This document shows positions 8,360-16,802 of a stretch of DNA of 64,000 nucleotides, in pieces. Source of the stretch: Hydrogenophilus sp. (GTDB taxonomy: Bacteria > Pseudomonadota > Gammaproteobacteria > Burkholderiales > Thiobacillaceae); the NCBI GenBank assembly GCA_020725265.1, contig DYFK01000014.1, positions 24,452-88,451 of the forward strand. The letters are read 5' to 3'. A model generated the notes under the pieces. It saw only the letters and a list, made by a program, of their open reading frames with translations, did not search any database and was not told where the DNA came from. Made by a program: the position numbers and the translations under genes. Every line of letters starts with the position of its first letter. Within the stretch, counting starts at the first letter, position 1.

Positions 8360-8892
8360 GCAACATCGACTATCTGGCCATCACCGCCTCCGGCGAGGAC
8401 AGGATCGGCCTGGTCCAACGCTTCACCAGCCGCGTCGTCGAGGCCGGCTGCAACATCGAGGAATCGCGCATGGCCGTGCTGGGCGGCCAGTTCGCCATTC
8501 TGATGCTGATTTCCGGGCCCTGGAACGCGCTCACCAAGCTGGAGGACAAACTCGGCCAGATCGGCGAGGAGCTGGCCCTGACCATCGTCCATAAACGGAC
8601 CCGGCCGGCCGAGCGCAAGACGCCGCTGATTCCTTACCGGGTCAACGTGGTGGCGATGGATCACCCCGGTATCGTCCACAACCTGGCCGATTTCTTCGCG
8701 CGACAGGGCATCAACATCGAGGAGCTGGCGACCGAGACCTATCCGGCGCCGCACACCGGCACGCCGATGTTCTCGGTCAACATCACCATCGGCGTGCCGG
8801 CCGATCTGCATCTGCCGACCCTGCGCGGCGATTTCTTCGACTACTGCGACAACCTGAACCTGGACGCGGTCATGGAACCGGCGCGCGCCTGA
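8356..8892 (+). CDS. GcvR-like ACT-domain regulator
   Basis: 178 residues from ATG 8356 (in the track it is the tail of ORF 7669..8892). Two consecutive ACT domains are visible, at about residues 5-75 (ITASGEDRIGLVQRF) and about 90-170 (VNVVAMDHPGIVHNLADFFARQGINIEEL). This is the arrangement of GcvR, the glycine-cleavage repressor accessory protein, and related amino-acid sensing proteins. There is no DNA-binding domain, so it probably acts through a partner. No gcv genes are nearby, so a role in glycine control is only a family-level guess. Confidence 0.78.
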   Translation: MSNIDYLAITASGEDRIGLVQRFTSRVVEAGCNIEESRMAVLGGQFAILMLISGPWNALTKLEDKLGQIGEELALTIVHKRTRPAERKTPLIPYRVNVVAMDHPGIVHNLADFFARQGINIEELATETYPAPHTGTPMFSVNITIGVPADLHLPTLRGDFFDYCDNLNLDAVMEPARA

Positions 8893-8917
8893 ACGCCCGA
8901 TTCGCCGGCCGGACGAT

Positions 8918-9190
8918 TCATTGGGCGCGTTCCCGGCAATACCGGCCGGCCGCCGTGACCAGGGTGCGCACATCCTGGGCGCTGAGGTCCGGATAATCCT
9001 CATGAACCACCCGGGTCGCCCAGTATTCGGCCGGGCTGCCGTTGAGGCCGGCGCCGGCCCGATAGAACGGTTCGACGCGTTCGACCACGGCATCGAAGAT
9101 CTCCCGCAGATGCGGGTGCCGGCGGCGTTCAGGCTGACCCGCGCGGGATTGCCCGGCATGCGACTGATATTCGGATTCCTGGGTGGTCAT
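8918..9190 (-). CDS. Small hypothetical protein
   Basis: 90 residues from ATG 9190, chosen because a near-perfect Shine-Dalgarno sequence (AGGAGG) lies 7 bases upstream. The track start at 9229 adds 13 residues. The sequence is hydrophilic and probably helical at its centre (LREIFDAVVERVEPFY), with a conserved-looking middle (YWATRVVHEDYPDLS) and no signal peptide, membrane segment or cysteine cluster. I do not recognise the family. It is convergent with the GcvR-like gene and divergent from the transglycosylase gene. Confidence 0.6.
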   Translation of the reverse strand: MTTQESEYQSHAGQSRAGQPERRRHPHLREIFDAVVERVEPFYRAGAGLNGSPAEYWATRVVHEDYPDLSAQDVRTLVTAAGRYCRERAQ

Positions 9191-9285
9191 GCGCTGTCCT
9201 CCTGTTGGTTGAAGCGGCCTTATCGGCAAATCGGCGGCACGATTCAGGCCGTCGTGGCCTTTTTTTGATCGGAGTCAGCTTTTTC

Positions 9286-10503
9286 ATGAAATTCAGCCCA
9301 CCCCTTCGCGCGTTCCTGGTGGCGCTCGGCCTGGCCTGCGTTCTTCCGGCCCGCGCCGACGTGCCGATCCCGCCCGACTTCCCGGCCTGGCTCGACCAGG
9401 TCCGCGCGGAAGCCGCCGCGCGCGGAATTTCCCGGGCCACCATCGACGCCGCCCTGACCGGGGTCGAGCCAGTCGCCCGGGTCATCGAGCTCGACCAGCG
9501 CCAGCCGGAGTTCATCGATACGTTCTGGAACTACCTCGACCGCCGGGTCAATCCCCGGCGCCTGGCCCAAGGTGAACGGTTGCTGCGCGAACACGCGGCA
9601 TTGCTGCGCGAAATCCAGCATCGCCACGGCATTCCACCGACGCTACTGATCGCGTTCTGGGGGCTGGAGACCGATTTCGGCGGCTATCTCGGCGATATTC
9701 CGGTCCCGGCCGCGCTGGTGACACTCGCCTACGATCACCGGCGCGCCGCCTTTTTCCGCGAGGAGCTGTTCGAGGCGCTGCGCATCCTGGATGAGGGCCA
9801 CATCGCGCCGGCCGACATGAAAGGCTCCTGGGCCGGCGCCATGGGACAGATGCAGTTCATGCCGTCGACCTTCCGTCGGCACGCCATCGACGGCGACGGC
9901 GACGGCCGCAAGGACATCTGGAACTCACTGCCGGATGCCTTCCACTCCGCCGCCAACTATCTGCGCCAGGCCGGCTGGCGGCCGGGCGAGCTATGGGGCC
10001 GCGAGGTCCGGCTGCCGCCCGGTTTCGACTGGGAAGAGGCCCGGCTGGCCAACCGGAAGCCGTTGTCGGCGTGGGCGGCGATGGGCGTTCGTCGCGCCGA
10101 CGGTCAACCGCTGCCGAAAGTCGATCTCGATGGCGCCATCCTGCTACCCCAGGGCCAGGCCGGGCCGGCGTTCCTGGTGTACCGGAACTTCGATGTGATC
10201 ATGGCCTGGAACCGTTCCATCCATTACGCGCTGGCGGTTGGCCATCTGGCCGACCGGCTGGCCGGAAAACCGGCGTTCCTGCTCGGCCGCGCCGCCGACA
10301 ACCGCCGTCTCAGCCGCGAGCAACTGCTGACGATGCAACAGGAACTGAACGCGCGCGGATTCGATGCCGGCGAACCGGACGGCATTCCCGGCACGCGCAC
10401 GCGGGCGGCCATCCGTGCCTGGCAGAAGCTTTCCGGCCTGCCGGCCGACGGCCACCCCTCGGTCAGCGTGCTCGAACGCCTGACCGCGACATCGTCACCC
10501 TGA
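9286..10503 (+). CDS. MltB-family lytic murein transglycosylase with peptidoglycan-binding domain
   Basis: 405 residues from ATG 9286, with a signal peptide (cleavage near ARA-DV, residue 24). The catalytic domain follows the MltB/Slt35 pattern, with the general-acid glutamate in GLETDFG (Glu128), the GSWAGAMGQMQFMPS segment, and DGDGDGRKDIWN, which resembles the Slt35 calcium-binding loop. The C-terminal 65 residues form a peptidoglycan-binding-1 domain (LNARGFDAGEPDGIPGTRTRAAI). It cleaves the MurNAc-GlcNAc bond to give 1,6-anhydroMurNAc during wall remodelling. There is no lipobox, so it is probably periplasmic and not membrane-anchored. Its 3' end overlaps ppx by 9 bp in convergent orientation. 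Confidence 0.9.
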   Translation: MKFSPPLRAFLVALGLACVLPARADVPIPPDFPAWLDQVRAEAAARGISRATIDAALTGVEPVARVIELDQRQPEFIDTFWNYLDRRVNPRRLAQGERLLREHAALLREIQHRHGIPPTLLIAFWGLETDFGGYLGDIPVPAALVTLAYDHRRAAFFREELFEALRILDEGHIAPADMKGSWAGAMGQMQFMPSTFRRHAIDGDGDGRKDIWNSLPDAFHSAANYLRQAGWRPGELWGREVRLPPGFDWEEARLANRKPLSAWAAMGVRRADGQPLPKVDLDGAILLPQGQAGPAFLVYRNFDVIMAWNRSIHYALAVGHLADRLAGKPAFLLGRAADNRRLSREQLLTMQQELNARGFDAGEPDGIPGTRTRAAIRAWQKLSGLPADGHPSVSVLERLTATSSP

Positions 10504-11949
10504 CGCCAACAGTTCCCGCCACTCCCGCTCTTCCTCGTCGAGCGCGATCTGGCTGAGCGGATTCTCCGCCAGCCACTCGGCGGGGACCGCCAGTTCGATG
10601 TTGTTGCCTCGCCAGCTCAGCGCCATTTTCGGAGGCTTGACGTCATCACGGCTGGCGCGCAACAGGACCGCGAGACGCAGGCAACGGATCAACGGCCAGT
10701 TATCGTCCTCGCGCGCCAGGCCGAGCTTGCGCAAACCACCCCGGCTGGCGCGCACCAGGGTCGCCAGGCGCGCCTGATCGCGCCGGGAAAAGCCGGGCAT
10801 GTCGGCGTTTTCCAGGATATAGGCGCCATGCTTGTGCAAACCGGAGTGGGCGATGGAAATGCCGATTTCGTGCAGACGCGCGGCCCAGGCCAGATAGCGC
10901 GCCGCCTCCGGCTGATCGAGACCGAGCTGGCCATGCAGGCGCAACGCCAGCTGCTCGACCCGGCGCGCCTGCCGGGTATCGACGTGATAGCGGCGCTGGA
11001 ACTGGGCGACGGTGACATCGCGCATGTCATGGTCATGCACGCGGCCGAGCAGATCCCATAGGATGCCTTCACGCATCGCGCCCTGGGCGACGGTCATGGA
11101 ATCCAGCCGGAACTCCTGGAACAGGGCGAGCATGACCGCCAGGCCACCGGCGATCACCGGCTGGCGATCCGGCTTCAGGCCGGCGATTTCCAGGCGCTCG
11201 ACGCGCCCGGCCTTGAGCAGGCGTTCACGCAGCCATTTCAGGCCATCGAACGTGATGGCGCCATCGGAATGGCCGTTACGCCAGCAAATCTCGCCGAGCG
11301 CGCGGGCGGTGCCGGACGAGCCCACCGCCTCCCGCCAGCCGCCCCGGCGCAGGTCGCCGGCGCCGGTCAGGATTTCCATGCGCGCGGCCAGATCGGCGGC
11401 CTTCAGGGCGGCCTTGTCGATGACGCCCTGGCCGAAGAACTGTGTGCTGAATACCACGCAGCCCATGCGCAGGCTTTCCCGCTCGCGCGGTTCGTAGCCG
11501 GTGCCGATGATGCATTCGGTGGAACCGCCACCGATGTCGATGACCAGGCGCGGCTCCGGGTCCAGCGGCAGACTGTGGGCAACGCCCAGGTAGATCAGGC
11601 GCGCCTCCTCGCGGCCGGCGACGATTTCGATGTCGAAACCGAGCGCGGCGCGCGCCTGATCGAGAAATTCCGGCGCGTTCTTGGCGACCCGCAGCGCCGA
11701 GGTACCCACCGCGCGTACCGCGCCGGCGGGCATGCCGCGCAGGCGCTCGCCGAAACGCGACAGACAGGCCAGGGCCCGGTTCCAGGACGCCGCGTCGAGG
11801 CGTTTGTCGACGGTCAGGCCGGCGGCCAGGCGCACGGACTCCTTGAGCGCGTCCAGATAGAACAACTGCTCGCCTTCGATCCGGCCAACTTGCAGATGGA
11901 ACGAGTTGGAACCGAGATCGATGGCCGCGAGGGTGGAATATTCCTGCAT
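10495..11949 (-). CDS. ppx: Exopolyphosphatase / guanosine pentaphosphatase (Ppx/GppA family)
   Basis: 484 residues. The sugar-kinase/actin-like ATPase fold is shown by AAIDLGSNSFHLQVG at the N-terminus and the second phosphate loop VIDIGGGSTECIIG near residue 140. The C-terminal third is an HD-type helical domain (ARLHEIGISIAHSGLHKHG), as in proteobacterial Ppx. It removes terminal phosphates from polyphosphate chains and possibly converts pppGpp to ppGpp. This is relevant because spoT lies in the same window, though not in the same operon. Ppx and GppA cannot be told apart reliably by eye; the C-terminal HD domain and length suit either. Confidence 0.88.
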   Translation of the reverse strand: MQEYSTLAAIDLGSNSFHLQVGRIEGEQLFYLDALKESVRLAAGLTVDKRLDAASWNRALACLSRFGERLRGMPAGAVRAVGTSALRVAKNAPEFLDQARAALGFDIEIVAGREEARLIYLGVAHSLPLDPEPRLVIDIGGGSTECIIGTGYEPRERESLRMGCVVFSTQFFGQGVIDKAALKAADLAARMEILTGAGDLRRGGWREAVGSSGTARALGEICWRNGHSDGAITFDGLKWLRERLLKAGRVERLEIAGLKPDRQPVIAGGLAVMLALFQEFRLDSMTVAQGAMREGILWDLLGRVHDHDMRDVTVAQFQRRYHVDTRQARRVEQLALRLHGQLGLDQPEAARYLAWAARLHEIGISIAHSGLHKHGAYILENADMPGFSRRDQARLATLVRASRGGLRKLGLAREDDNWPLIRCLRLAVLLRASRDDVKPPKMALSWRGNNIELAVPAEWLAENPLSQIALDEEEREWRELLASG

Positions 11950-12033
11950 GACGAAGACCTGGCCGACCGGAACCGACCTTTGTAGCGAAGGGATGTGTCC
12001 GGATTATGACGGCTCCGTGACCGGTTGCCGCCG

Positions 12034-12065
12034 GAAAACGATGCGCCCCCGCGAGGAGGGCGCAT
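12034..12065 (-). terminator. Terminator downstream of the chemoreceptor gene
   Basis: On the minus strand, ATGCGCCC and GGGCGCAT pair (8 bp, 9-nt loop) and are followed by CGTTTTCC, a short T-run. It lies about 40 bp past the chemoreceptor stop. Confidence 0.55.
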
Positions 12066-12102
12066 GTGTCGAGCCATGCCGGCACCAGCCGGCGCGATCC
12101 GG

Positions 12103-14211
12103 TCAGGCGATCCGGAAGCGGCTGGCCATGGCCTTGAGCTCGCCGGCCAGCGACTCCAGCCGACGGGCGGCCGCCGCGGTCTGGGCGACGGCGGCGCTGT
12201 TCTCCTCGGAGCCCTGGGCAATACGCTCGACCTTCTGGGCGATGTCGCGGGCGGCCACGGCCTGTTCCTTGAGCGCCAGGTTGATGTCGTCGACCGCCTG
12301 GGTGGCGCGCTCGGCGCTGGCGCGAATGCCGGTGACCGAATCGCCGGCCTTGTGCGCCAGTTGCACGCCATCGCCGACGCGCTGGACGCCGGACTGCATT
12401 TCCTGGACCGCGCGATCGGTGCCCTGCTGGATCTTGTGGATCATGTCGCCGATTTCCTGGGTCGACTTGCCGGTACGCTCGGCCAGCTTGCGGACCTCGT
12501 CCGCGACCACCGCGAAGCCTCGGCCCTGCTCGCCGGCGCGCGCCGCCTCGATGGCGGCGTTGAGCGCCAGCAGGTTGGTCTGGTCGGCGATGTCCTTGAT
12601 GACCTGGACGATGCTGGAAATCTGCTCGGAATAACCGGACAGCTCCTTGATCGTGCCGGCGGTGCTGTTGACCGCGTCGGCGATCCGGCCCATCTCGCCG
12701 GCGGCCTCGTGGATGATGCGGCCGCCCTCGGTCGATTGCGTGCTCGATTCCTGGGTCACGGCGCGTGCCTCGCGGGCGTGCTCCTCGACCTGGTCGATGG
12801 ATACCGAAAGCTCTTCCACCGAGGCGGCCATGCTCGACGCCGCTTCCGCCTGCATTTCCGTGGTCCGTGCGGAACCATTGGCGGAACTCGACAGTTCCGA
12901 TGAGGAATCGGCCAGCCCCTTGACGTTCTGCGCGATCGAGGCGATCAGTTCGTGCAGGGTGTTGCGCATGACCCCCAGCTTGGCCATCAGGTCGCCGATC
13001 TCATCCTCGCCGGCGCGCGGCATCGGCCGGGTGAGATCGCCGGAGGCGATGGCCTCGGCGGCCTGGCCGGCCTCGCGCAGCGAGCCGGTGATGTGGCCGA
13101 TGCTGGAAATCGCCTGCCAGAGCAGGCCGATCAGGCCAACCGCGAGCAGGGTCACGTAAATGATCAGGTCGCGCTGATACACCGCCTCCGCCTGTTCGAA
13201 TTCGTATTTCGCGCGGTCGGCCTGGTACTGCATGAGCTTGTCCATGGCCTCCTCGGCGGCGTGGCCTTCCTCGCGACCGGCCTTGAGGAAGGCGGCCAAC
13301 ACCGCCGGCGAGAAATCCTCGGCTTCGAGCGCGCGCACGGCGGTCAGCACCTGTTCGATCCAGACCTTGCGCTTCGCGCTGAAATCCTCGGCCAGTACCT
13401 TCTCCTCCTCGGTCAGATAGGTCGCCATGTACTTGGCCCAGATGCCATCCAGTTCGCCGGCGCGTTTCTTGACCAGATCGGTGTGCAGGCTGGTGGGGTG
13501 GTCATGCACGGTGAACAACTGGCCCTGCGGATCGTGCTGGAAACCGCGCAGCACCTCGGCGTAGTTCTCCTTGATGATCGCGTTGAAGCGGGACAGGTCG
13601 TGCATGGGCACGGCGCGATCCTCGTAGACGCTCTTGAGCGCGTTGCGGGCATCATTCAATCCATGCCAGCCAACCACAACGGCAACCACGAACAGCACCG
13701 TGGACAGCGCCACCATGGCCCAGAGCCGGTGGGCGATGCGCATGCGCCCGAACAACCGTCGCTTGAGGCCGGCCAGCCCGGTCGGCACCAGATAACCGCC
13801 ATCCATCCGGATGCCAGGATCGGCGCGCATCGCGCGATAGAGGTTTTCGGCGGCGTCGACCTCCTGGCGCGAGGGCTTGGCGCGCACCGAGGTATAGCCA
13901 TCGGAGGTCGGCGAGACGTTGGCGCGCACCCAGTAGTGGTCGCCGTTCTTGCGCCGATTCTTGACCAGACCGGTCCAGGGGCGGCCGCGCTTGAGCGTCG
14001 CCCAGAGATCGCGGAACGCCTCCGGCGGCATGTCCGGATGGCGCACGATGTTGTGCGCCTGGCCGACCAGCTCCTCGCGGGTGAAGCCGCTGGCGTCGAC
14101 GAATTCGTCATTGGCGCGGGTGATGCGTCCCTTGTGATCGATGTGGGTGATGAAGGCCGCGTCGTCGCGGATATGGTATTCCTGCCCGGTCACCGGTTGG
14201 TTGTTTCTCAT
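12103..14211 (-). CDS. Methyl-accepting chemotaxis protein with N-terminal PAS domain (Aer-like)
   Basis: 702 residues. The order is: cytoplasmic PAS domain (about 10-125, with the Aer-like [20 protein letters not shown] and YWVRANVSP segments); transmembrane helix 1 (about 163-183); periplasmic helical ligand-binding region (about 185-348); transmembrane helix 2 (about 349-367); HAMP (about 370-425); and the signalling domain, with the highly conserved tip near 540-580 ([20 protein letters not shown]). It should control CheA through CheW and so bias flagellar or twitching motility. Having both a PAS module and a periplasmic four-helix-like sensor suggests integration of redox or energy state with an external signal. 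The haem or flavin occupancy of the PAS cannot be judged here. Confidence 0.92.
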   Translation of the reverse strand: MRNNQPVTGQEYHIRDDAAFITHIDHKGRITRANDEFVDASGFTREELVGQAHNIVRHPDMPPEAFRDLWATLKRGRPWTGLVKNRRKNGDHYWVRANVSPTSDGYTSVRAKPSRQEVDAAENLYRAMRADPGIRMDGGYLVPTGLAGLKRRLFGRMRIAHRLWAMVALSTVLFVVAVVVGWHGLNDARNALKSVYEDRAVPMHDLSRFNAIIKENYAEVLRGFQHDPQGQLFTVHDHPTSLHTDLVKKRAGELDGIWAKYMATYLTEEEKVLAEDFSAKRKVWIEQVLTAVRALEAEDFSPAVLAAFLKAGREEGHAAEEAMDKLMQYQADRAKYEFEQAEAVYQRDLIIYVTLLAVGLIGLLWQAISSIGHITGSLREAGQAAEAIASGDLTRPMPRAGEDEIGDLMAKLGVMRNTLHELIASIAQNVKGLADSSSELSSSANGSARTTEMQAEAASSMAASVEELSVSIDQVEEHAREARAVTQESSTQSTEGGRIIHEAAGEMGRIADAVNSTAGTIKELSGYSEQISSIVQVIKDIADQTNLLALNAAIEAARAGEQGRGFAVVADEVRKLAERTGKSTQEIGDMIHKIQQGTDRAVQEMQSGVQRVGDGVQLAHKAGDSVTGIRASAERATQAVDDINLALKEQAVAARDIAQKVERIAQGSEENSAAVAQTAAAARRLESLAGELKAMASRFRIA

Positions 14212-14551
14212 GGATGCGCCTCTTCCTCTTCAGATAAGGGGTACGACCTGTTCCAGGCCGACGCGCCGGTTCGATCCCAATGATCACGCTCCGGCAACGC
14301 ACGGCATCGCGACCGGTGTGACGTGGATCACTGGATCGCGGTATTTGCACACTACAAATACGATGCCTTTTCGGCACGATTGGCCTATCACTTTAGGCAT
14401 ATCAACAAAAAAACGTCGGGCATGCCGAGGATTCAGCCAGACAGCAATTCGCGTACCAAATCCGGCGCGACCAGGCGTATCCGAGCCCGCCATGGCAGCG
14501 AGCAACGGCGGAGCACCGCACGCCGGATGCCAAATTGGCTAGTATTGGTCC
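14212..14551. other. Divergent intergenic region between the chemoreceptor and MCE operon
   Basis: 340 bases with no supported gene and visibly lower G+C than its surroundings. It contains a sigma-28-like promoter facing the chemoreceptor (14368-14395). A nearby small palindrome (GCCTA/TAGGC) overlaps the promoter's -35 side and could be an operator. The ORFs in the track across this stretch are short and look random. Confidence 0.5.
14368..14395 (-). promoter_or_regulatory. Candidate sigma-28 (FliA) promoter for the chemoreceptor
   Basis: On the minus strand, TAAA is separated by 16 bases from GCCGAAAA. The FliA consensus is TAAA-N15-GCCGATAA, so this has a perfect -35 core and 7 of 8 bases at -10 with one extra spacer base. 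It would start transcription about 150 bases ahead of the chemoreceptor ATG (14211). Chemoreceptor genes are typical members of the FliA regulon. Confidence 0.45.
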
Positions 14552-15346
14552 ATGTCCGGACCCGTAGCCTTCCTCACCCGCCGCGGCGCCGCCGCGCTCG
14601 CCGCCTGGCGCGTCTGGCGGGATACCGCGCGCTTCGCCGGCCGCGCGGTCGCCGCGTCGCTGTCGCCGGAGCTGTACAACAGCGCCACCCGGACGGTGGT
14701 CGCCAAGCAGATCTATTTCACCGCCTGGCAAATCCTGCCGGGATTCACGTTGTTCGCGGCATTGCTGTCCTTCGTGCTGATCCAGATCGTCGTCTCCACC
14801 GCGGCCAACTACGGTTTGTCGGAATACGCGCTGGAAGTGTCGATGCGCCTGCTGGTCCTGGAATTGCTGCCGCTGATCACTGCGCTGTTCGTTGCCCTGC
14901 GTTCCAGTTCGGCGATCAACACCGAGGTGGCGCTGATGCGCATCCACAATGAGATCGACGCGCTGGAGGCGGCCGGCGTCGACACCATGCGCCTGGAGTT
15001 CGTGCCGCGCGTCATTGGTGGCGTCATCTCGGTACTGGCATTGACGGCGGTATCCGGCGCGGTGGCCCTGATGCTGGCCTATCTGGCGGTGTACGGCCCT
15101 CAATGGTGGAGCTTCCCGGATTTCACCCGGGTGATGGCCAAGGTGTTCGAGGGACCGATCATGCTCGGCCTGTTGGCGAAGACCCTGTTTTTCGGGCTGG
15201 CGGTGACCGCCATTCCGGTGGTCGAGGGCCTGGCGACACCCAGGAAGCTGTTCATGGCGCCGATTTCCGTGCTGCGCGGCATGGTCCGGCTGTTTTTCGC
15301 GCTGATGCTGATCGAGGTGGCGTCATTAGCCCTGAAATACACCTGA
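14552..15346 (+). CDS. MlaE/YrbE-type permease of an MCE lipid transporter
   Basis: 264 residues, with an N-terminal amphipathic stretch and about five hydrophobic helices. It contains the MlaE signature region around ALRSSSAINTEVALMRIHNEIDALEAAGVD, which includes the conserved E-x-D-A-L-x-x-x-G-V-D loop that contacts the ATPase in MlaFEDB. It would form the inner-membrane permease that moves phospholipid or another hydrophobic substrate with the MCE protein encoded two genes downstream. First gene of a tightly packed operon: permease, ATPase-like fragment, MCE protein, lipoprotein. Whether transport is import or export is not predictable from the sequence. Confidence 0.88.
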   Translation: MSGPVAFLTRRGAAALAAWRVWRDTARFAGRAVAASLSPELYNSATRTVVAKQIYFTAWQILPGFTLFAALLSFVLIQIVVSTAANYGLSEYALEVSMRLLVLELLPLITALFVALRSSSAINTEVALMRIHNEIDALEAAGVDTMRLEFVPRVIGGVISVLALTAVSGAVALMLAYLAVYGPQWWSFPDFTRVMAKVFEGPIMLGLLAKTLFFGLAVTAIPVVEGLATPRKLFMAPISVLRGMVRLFFALMLIEVASLALKYT

Positions 15347-15378
15347 AATGGCTGGCCGACGCCGCCGAACGGCGCGCG

Positions 15379-15795
15379 TTGCTGGCATCCCGGCCGGAAG
15401 CCATGCTGGTTTCCGCGGAACTGCCGTTGCGCGCGAATCTGTCCGTGCTGGAGAACATCGCCCTGATTCCGCAATATCGCCAGAATCAGCGCTTCGATCC
15501 GGCCGCCGATCTGGCCTGGACCATGCTGCATCACGCCGGTTATGGCGACATTGCCTTCAAGCGCGACCCGGACCTCACCCACGAGGAACGCTTCGCCGCG
15601 AAACTGCTGCGCGCCGCGGCCGCCGACCCGGCCTTGCTGGTGATCGACCGTCCCGGCATGCTGCTGCCGGACACGTTTGCCCCACCCTTCGTCGCGGCGC
15701 TGCTGGAAAGGACCGCCGACCATCTGAACGCATGCTGGATCGTGGAGTACGTATGGAACAAACCCCTGTATCCGCGCCCGGACCCAAGCCGGTAA
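15379..15795 (+). CDS. Degenerate, N-terminally short ABC ATPase-like protein of the MCE operon
   Basis: This sits where the MlaF-type ATPase gene is expected, and the frame resembles the second half of such an ATPase. LSVLENIALIPQYR follows the Q-loop-like region, LTHEERFAAKLLRAAAADP replaces the LSGGE signature, and LLVIDRPG is a Walker B in which the catalytic Glu is Arg. No Walker A is present. The reading frame resembles protein back to about 15325, inside the permease gene, but has no ATG/GTG/TTG before TTG 15379 (then ATG 15403). A possible ATT start at 15325 has a good GAGGTGG site 4 bases upstream. It overlaps the MCE gene by 43 bp. ATP hydrolysis is unlikely. Either a non-catalytic partner or a decayed gene. 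Confidence 0.6.
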   Translation: MLASRPEAMLVSAELPLRANLSVLENIALIPQYRQNQRFDPAADLAWTMLHHAGYGDIAFKRDPDLTHEERFAAKLLRAAAADPALLVIDRPGMLLPDTFAPPFVAALLERTADHLNACWIVEYVWNKPLYPRPDPSR

Positions 15796-16802
15796 GCGCG
15801 CCGGTGCCGCCCCGCCCGACCGGCATGGCGGCGATCCGCAACCTGGAATTCAAGGTCGGCCTGCTGCTAGCGCTGACGCTGTTCCTGATCGCCGCGTTCG
15901 CGATCTACACCCTGCACGCGCGCGGCGCCTTCCAGCGCAGCCAGACCCTGGTGCTGACCGCGCCGGACGCGGAGGGTGTCGGCGTCGGCATGAGCATGAC
16001 CTTTTCCGGCTTCCCGATCGGCCAGGTCCGGCGCATCGACCTGACCGACCAGGGCGAGGCCCGGATCGAGATCGCGGTGCCGGAAGCGGATGCCAGATGG
16101 TTGCGCGAAACCAGCGTGTTCACACTTGAAAAGCCCCTGGTCGGCGGCGCCCGCGTCAAGGCCTACAGCGCCAATCTGGATGATCCGCCGCTGCCGCCGG
16201 ACGCGGTCCGGCCCTTGCACACCGGCGACGTCAGCCAGGAAATCCCGATCCTGGTCGAGCGCGTCAAGAATATCCTCGACAACGTCGCCGCGATGACCGA
16301 CGGCGATTCCTCGATCAACCGCACCCTCGCTCATGTCGAAACGGTCGGCCGGCGCATGACCGGCGAATACGGCGTGCTCGAAGGCGTCCTCGGCGGCCCC
16401 CGACAGGCGCGAGAGGTGGTCTCCGCGCTGGAGCGAGCCAACGCCCTGCTCGGCAATCTGAACGGTGTTTCCCTCCGGGTCGACCAGCTGCTGGCCAAGA
16501 CCGACGACCGCGTGTTCGGCGCGGCGGGAACCATGGACCAGATCCAGCAGGCCATCGCCCAGGTCAACGGCCTGCTCGGCGACACCCGCGCCAGTCTGAA
16601 ACAGGCCGATGCCATCCTGGCGAATGCCGAAAAGGCCAGCGCCGATGTCGCCCGCATCACCGGCGACGTACGCGGCGCCACCGCCGACATGGCCAGCCTG
16701 CGCGCGGAGATCGACAACAGCGTGCGCAAGATCAATCACCTGATCAACGAGATCAACAAGAAATGGCCGTTCGCCCGCGACGTGGAGATCAAGACGCCAT
16801 GA
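15753..16802 (+). CDS. MlaD-like MCE-domain protein
   Basis: 349 residues from ATG 15753; the track ORF beginning 15348 reads through the ATPase-like gene in another frame. A Pro-rich cytoplasmic N-terminus (1-24) precedes one transmembrane helix (about 32-54). Then comes a single MCE domain (about 62-150, SQTLVLTAPDAEGVGVGMSMTFSG-like start). The long C-terminus is helical, with heptad-like repeats (LERANALLGNLNGV, DQIQQAIAQVNGLL) that could form a periplasmic channel or collar, as in other MCE rings. It would carry hydrophobic substrate across the periplasm together with the permease at 14552. Its stop overlaps the next ATG (ATGA). Confidence 0.88.
   Translation: MEQTPVSAPGPKPVSAPVPPRPTGMAAIRNLEFKVGLLLALTLFLIAAFAIYTLHARGAFQRSQTLVLTAPDAEGVGVGMSMTFSGFPIGQVRRIDLTDQGEARIEIAVPEADARWLRETSVFTLEKPLVGGARVKAYSANLDDPPLPPDAVRPLHTGDVSQEIPILVERVKNILDNVAAMTDGDSSINRTLAHVETVGRRMTGEYGVLEGVLGGPRQAREVVSALERANALLGNLNGVSLRVDQLLAKTDDRVFGAAGTMDQIQQAIAQVNGLLGDTRASLKQADAILANAEKASADVARITGDVRGATADMASLRAEIDNSVRKINHLINEINKKWPFARDVEIKTP

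Noticed and set aside
15348-16802. 484-residue ORF as a fused ATPase-MCE protein
   Set aside because: The first 135 codons are out of frame with the ATPase-like sequence; the true MCE start is ATG 15753.
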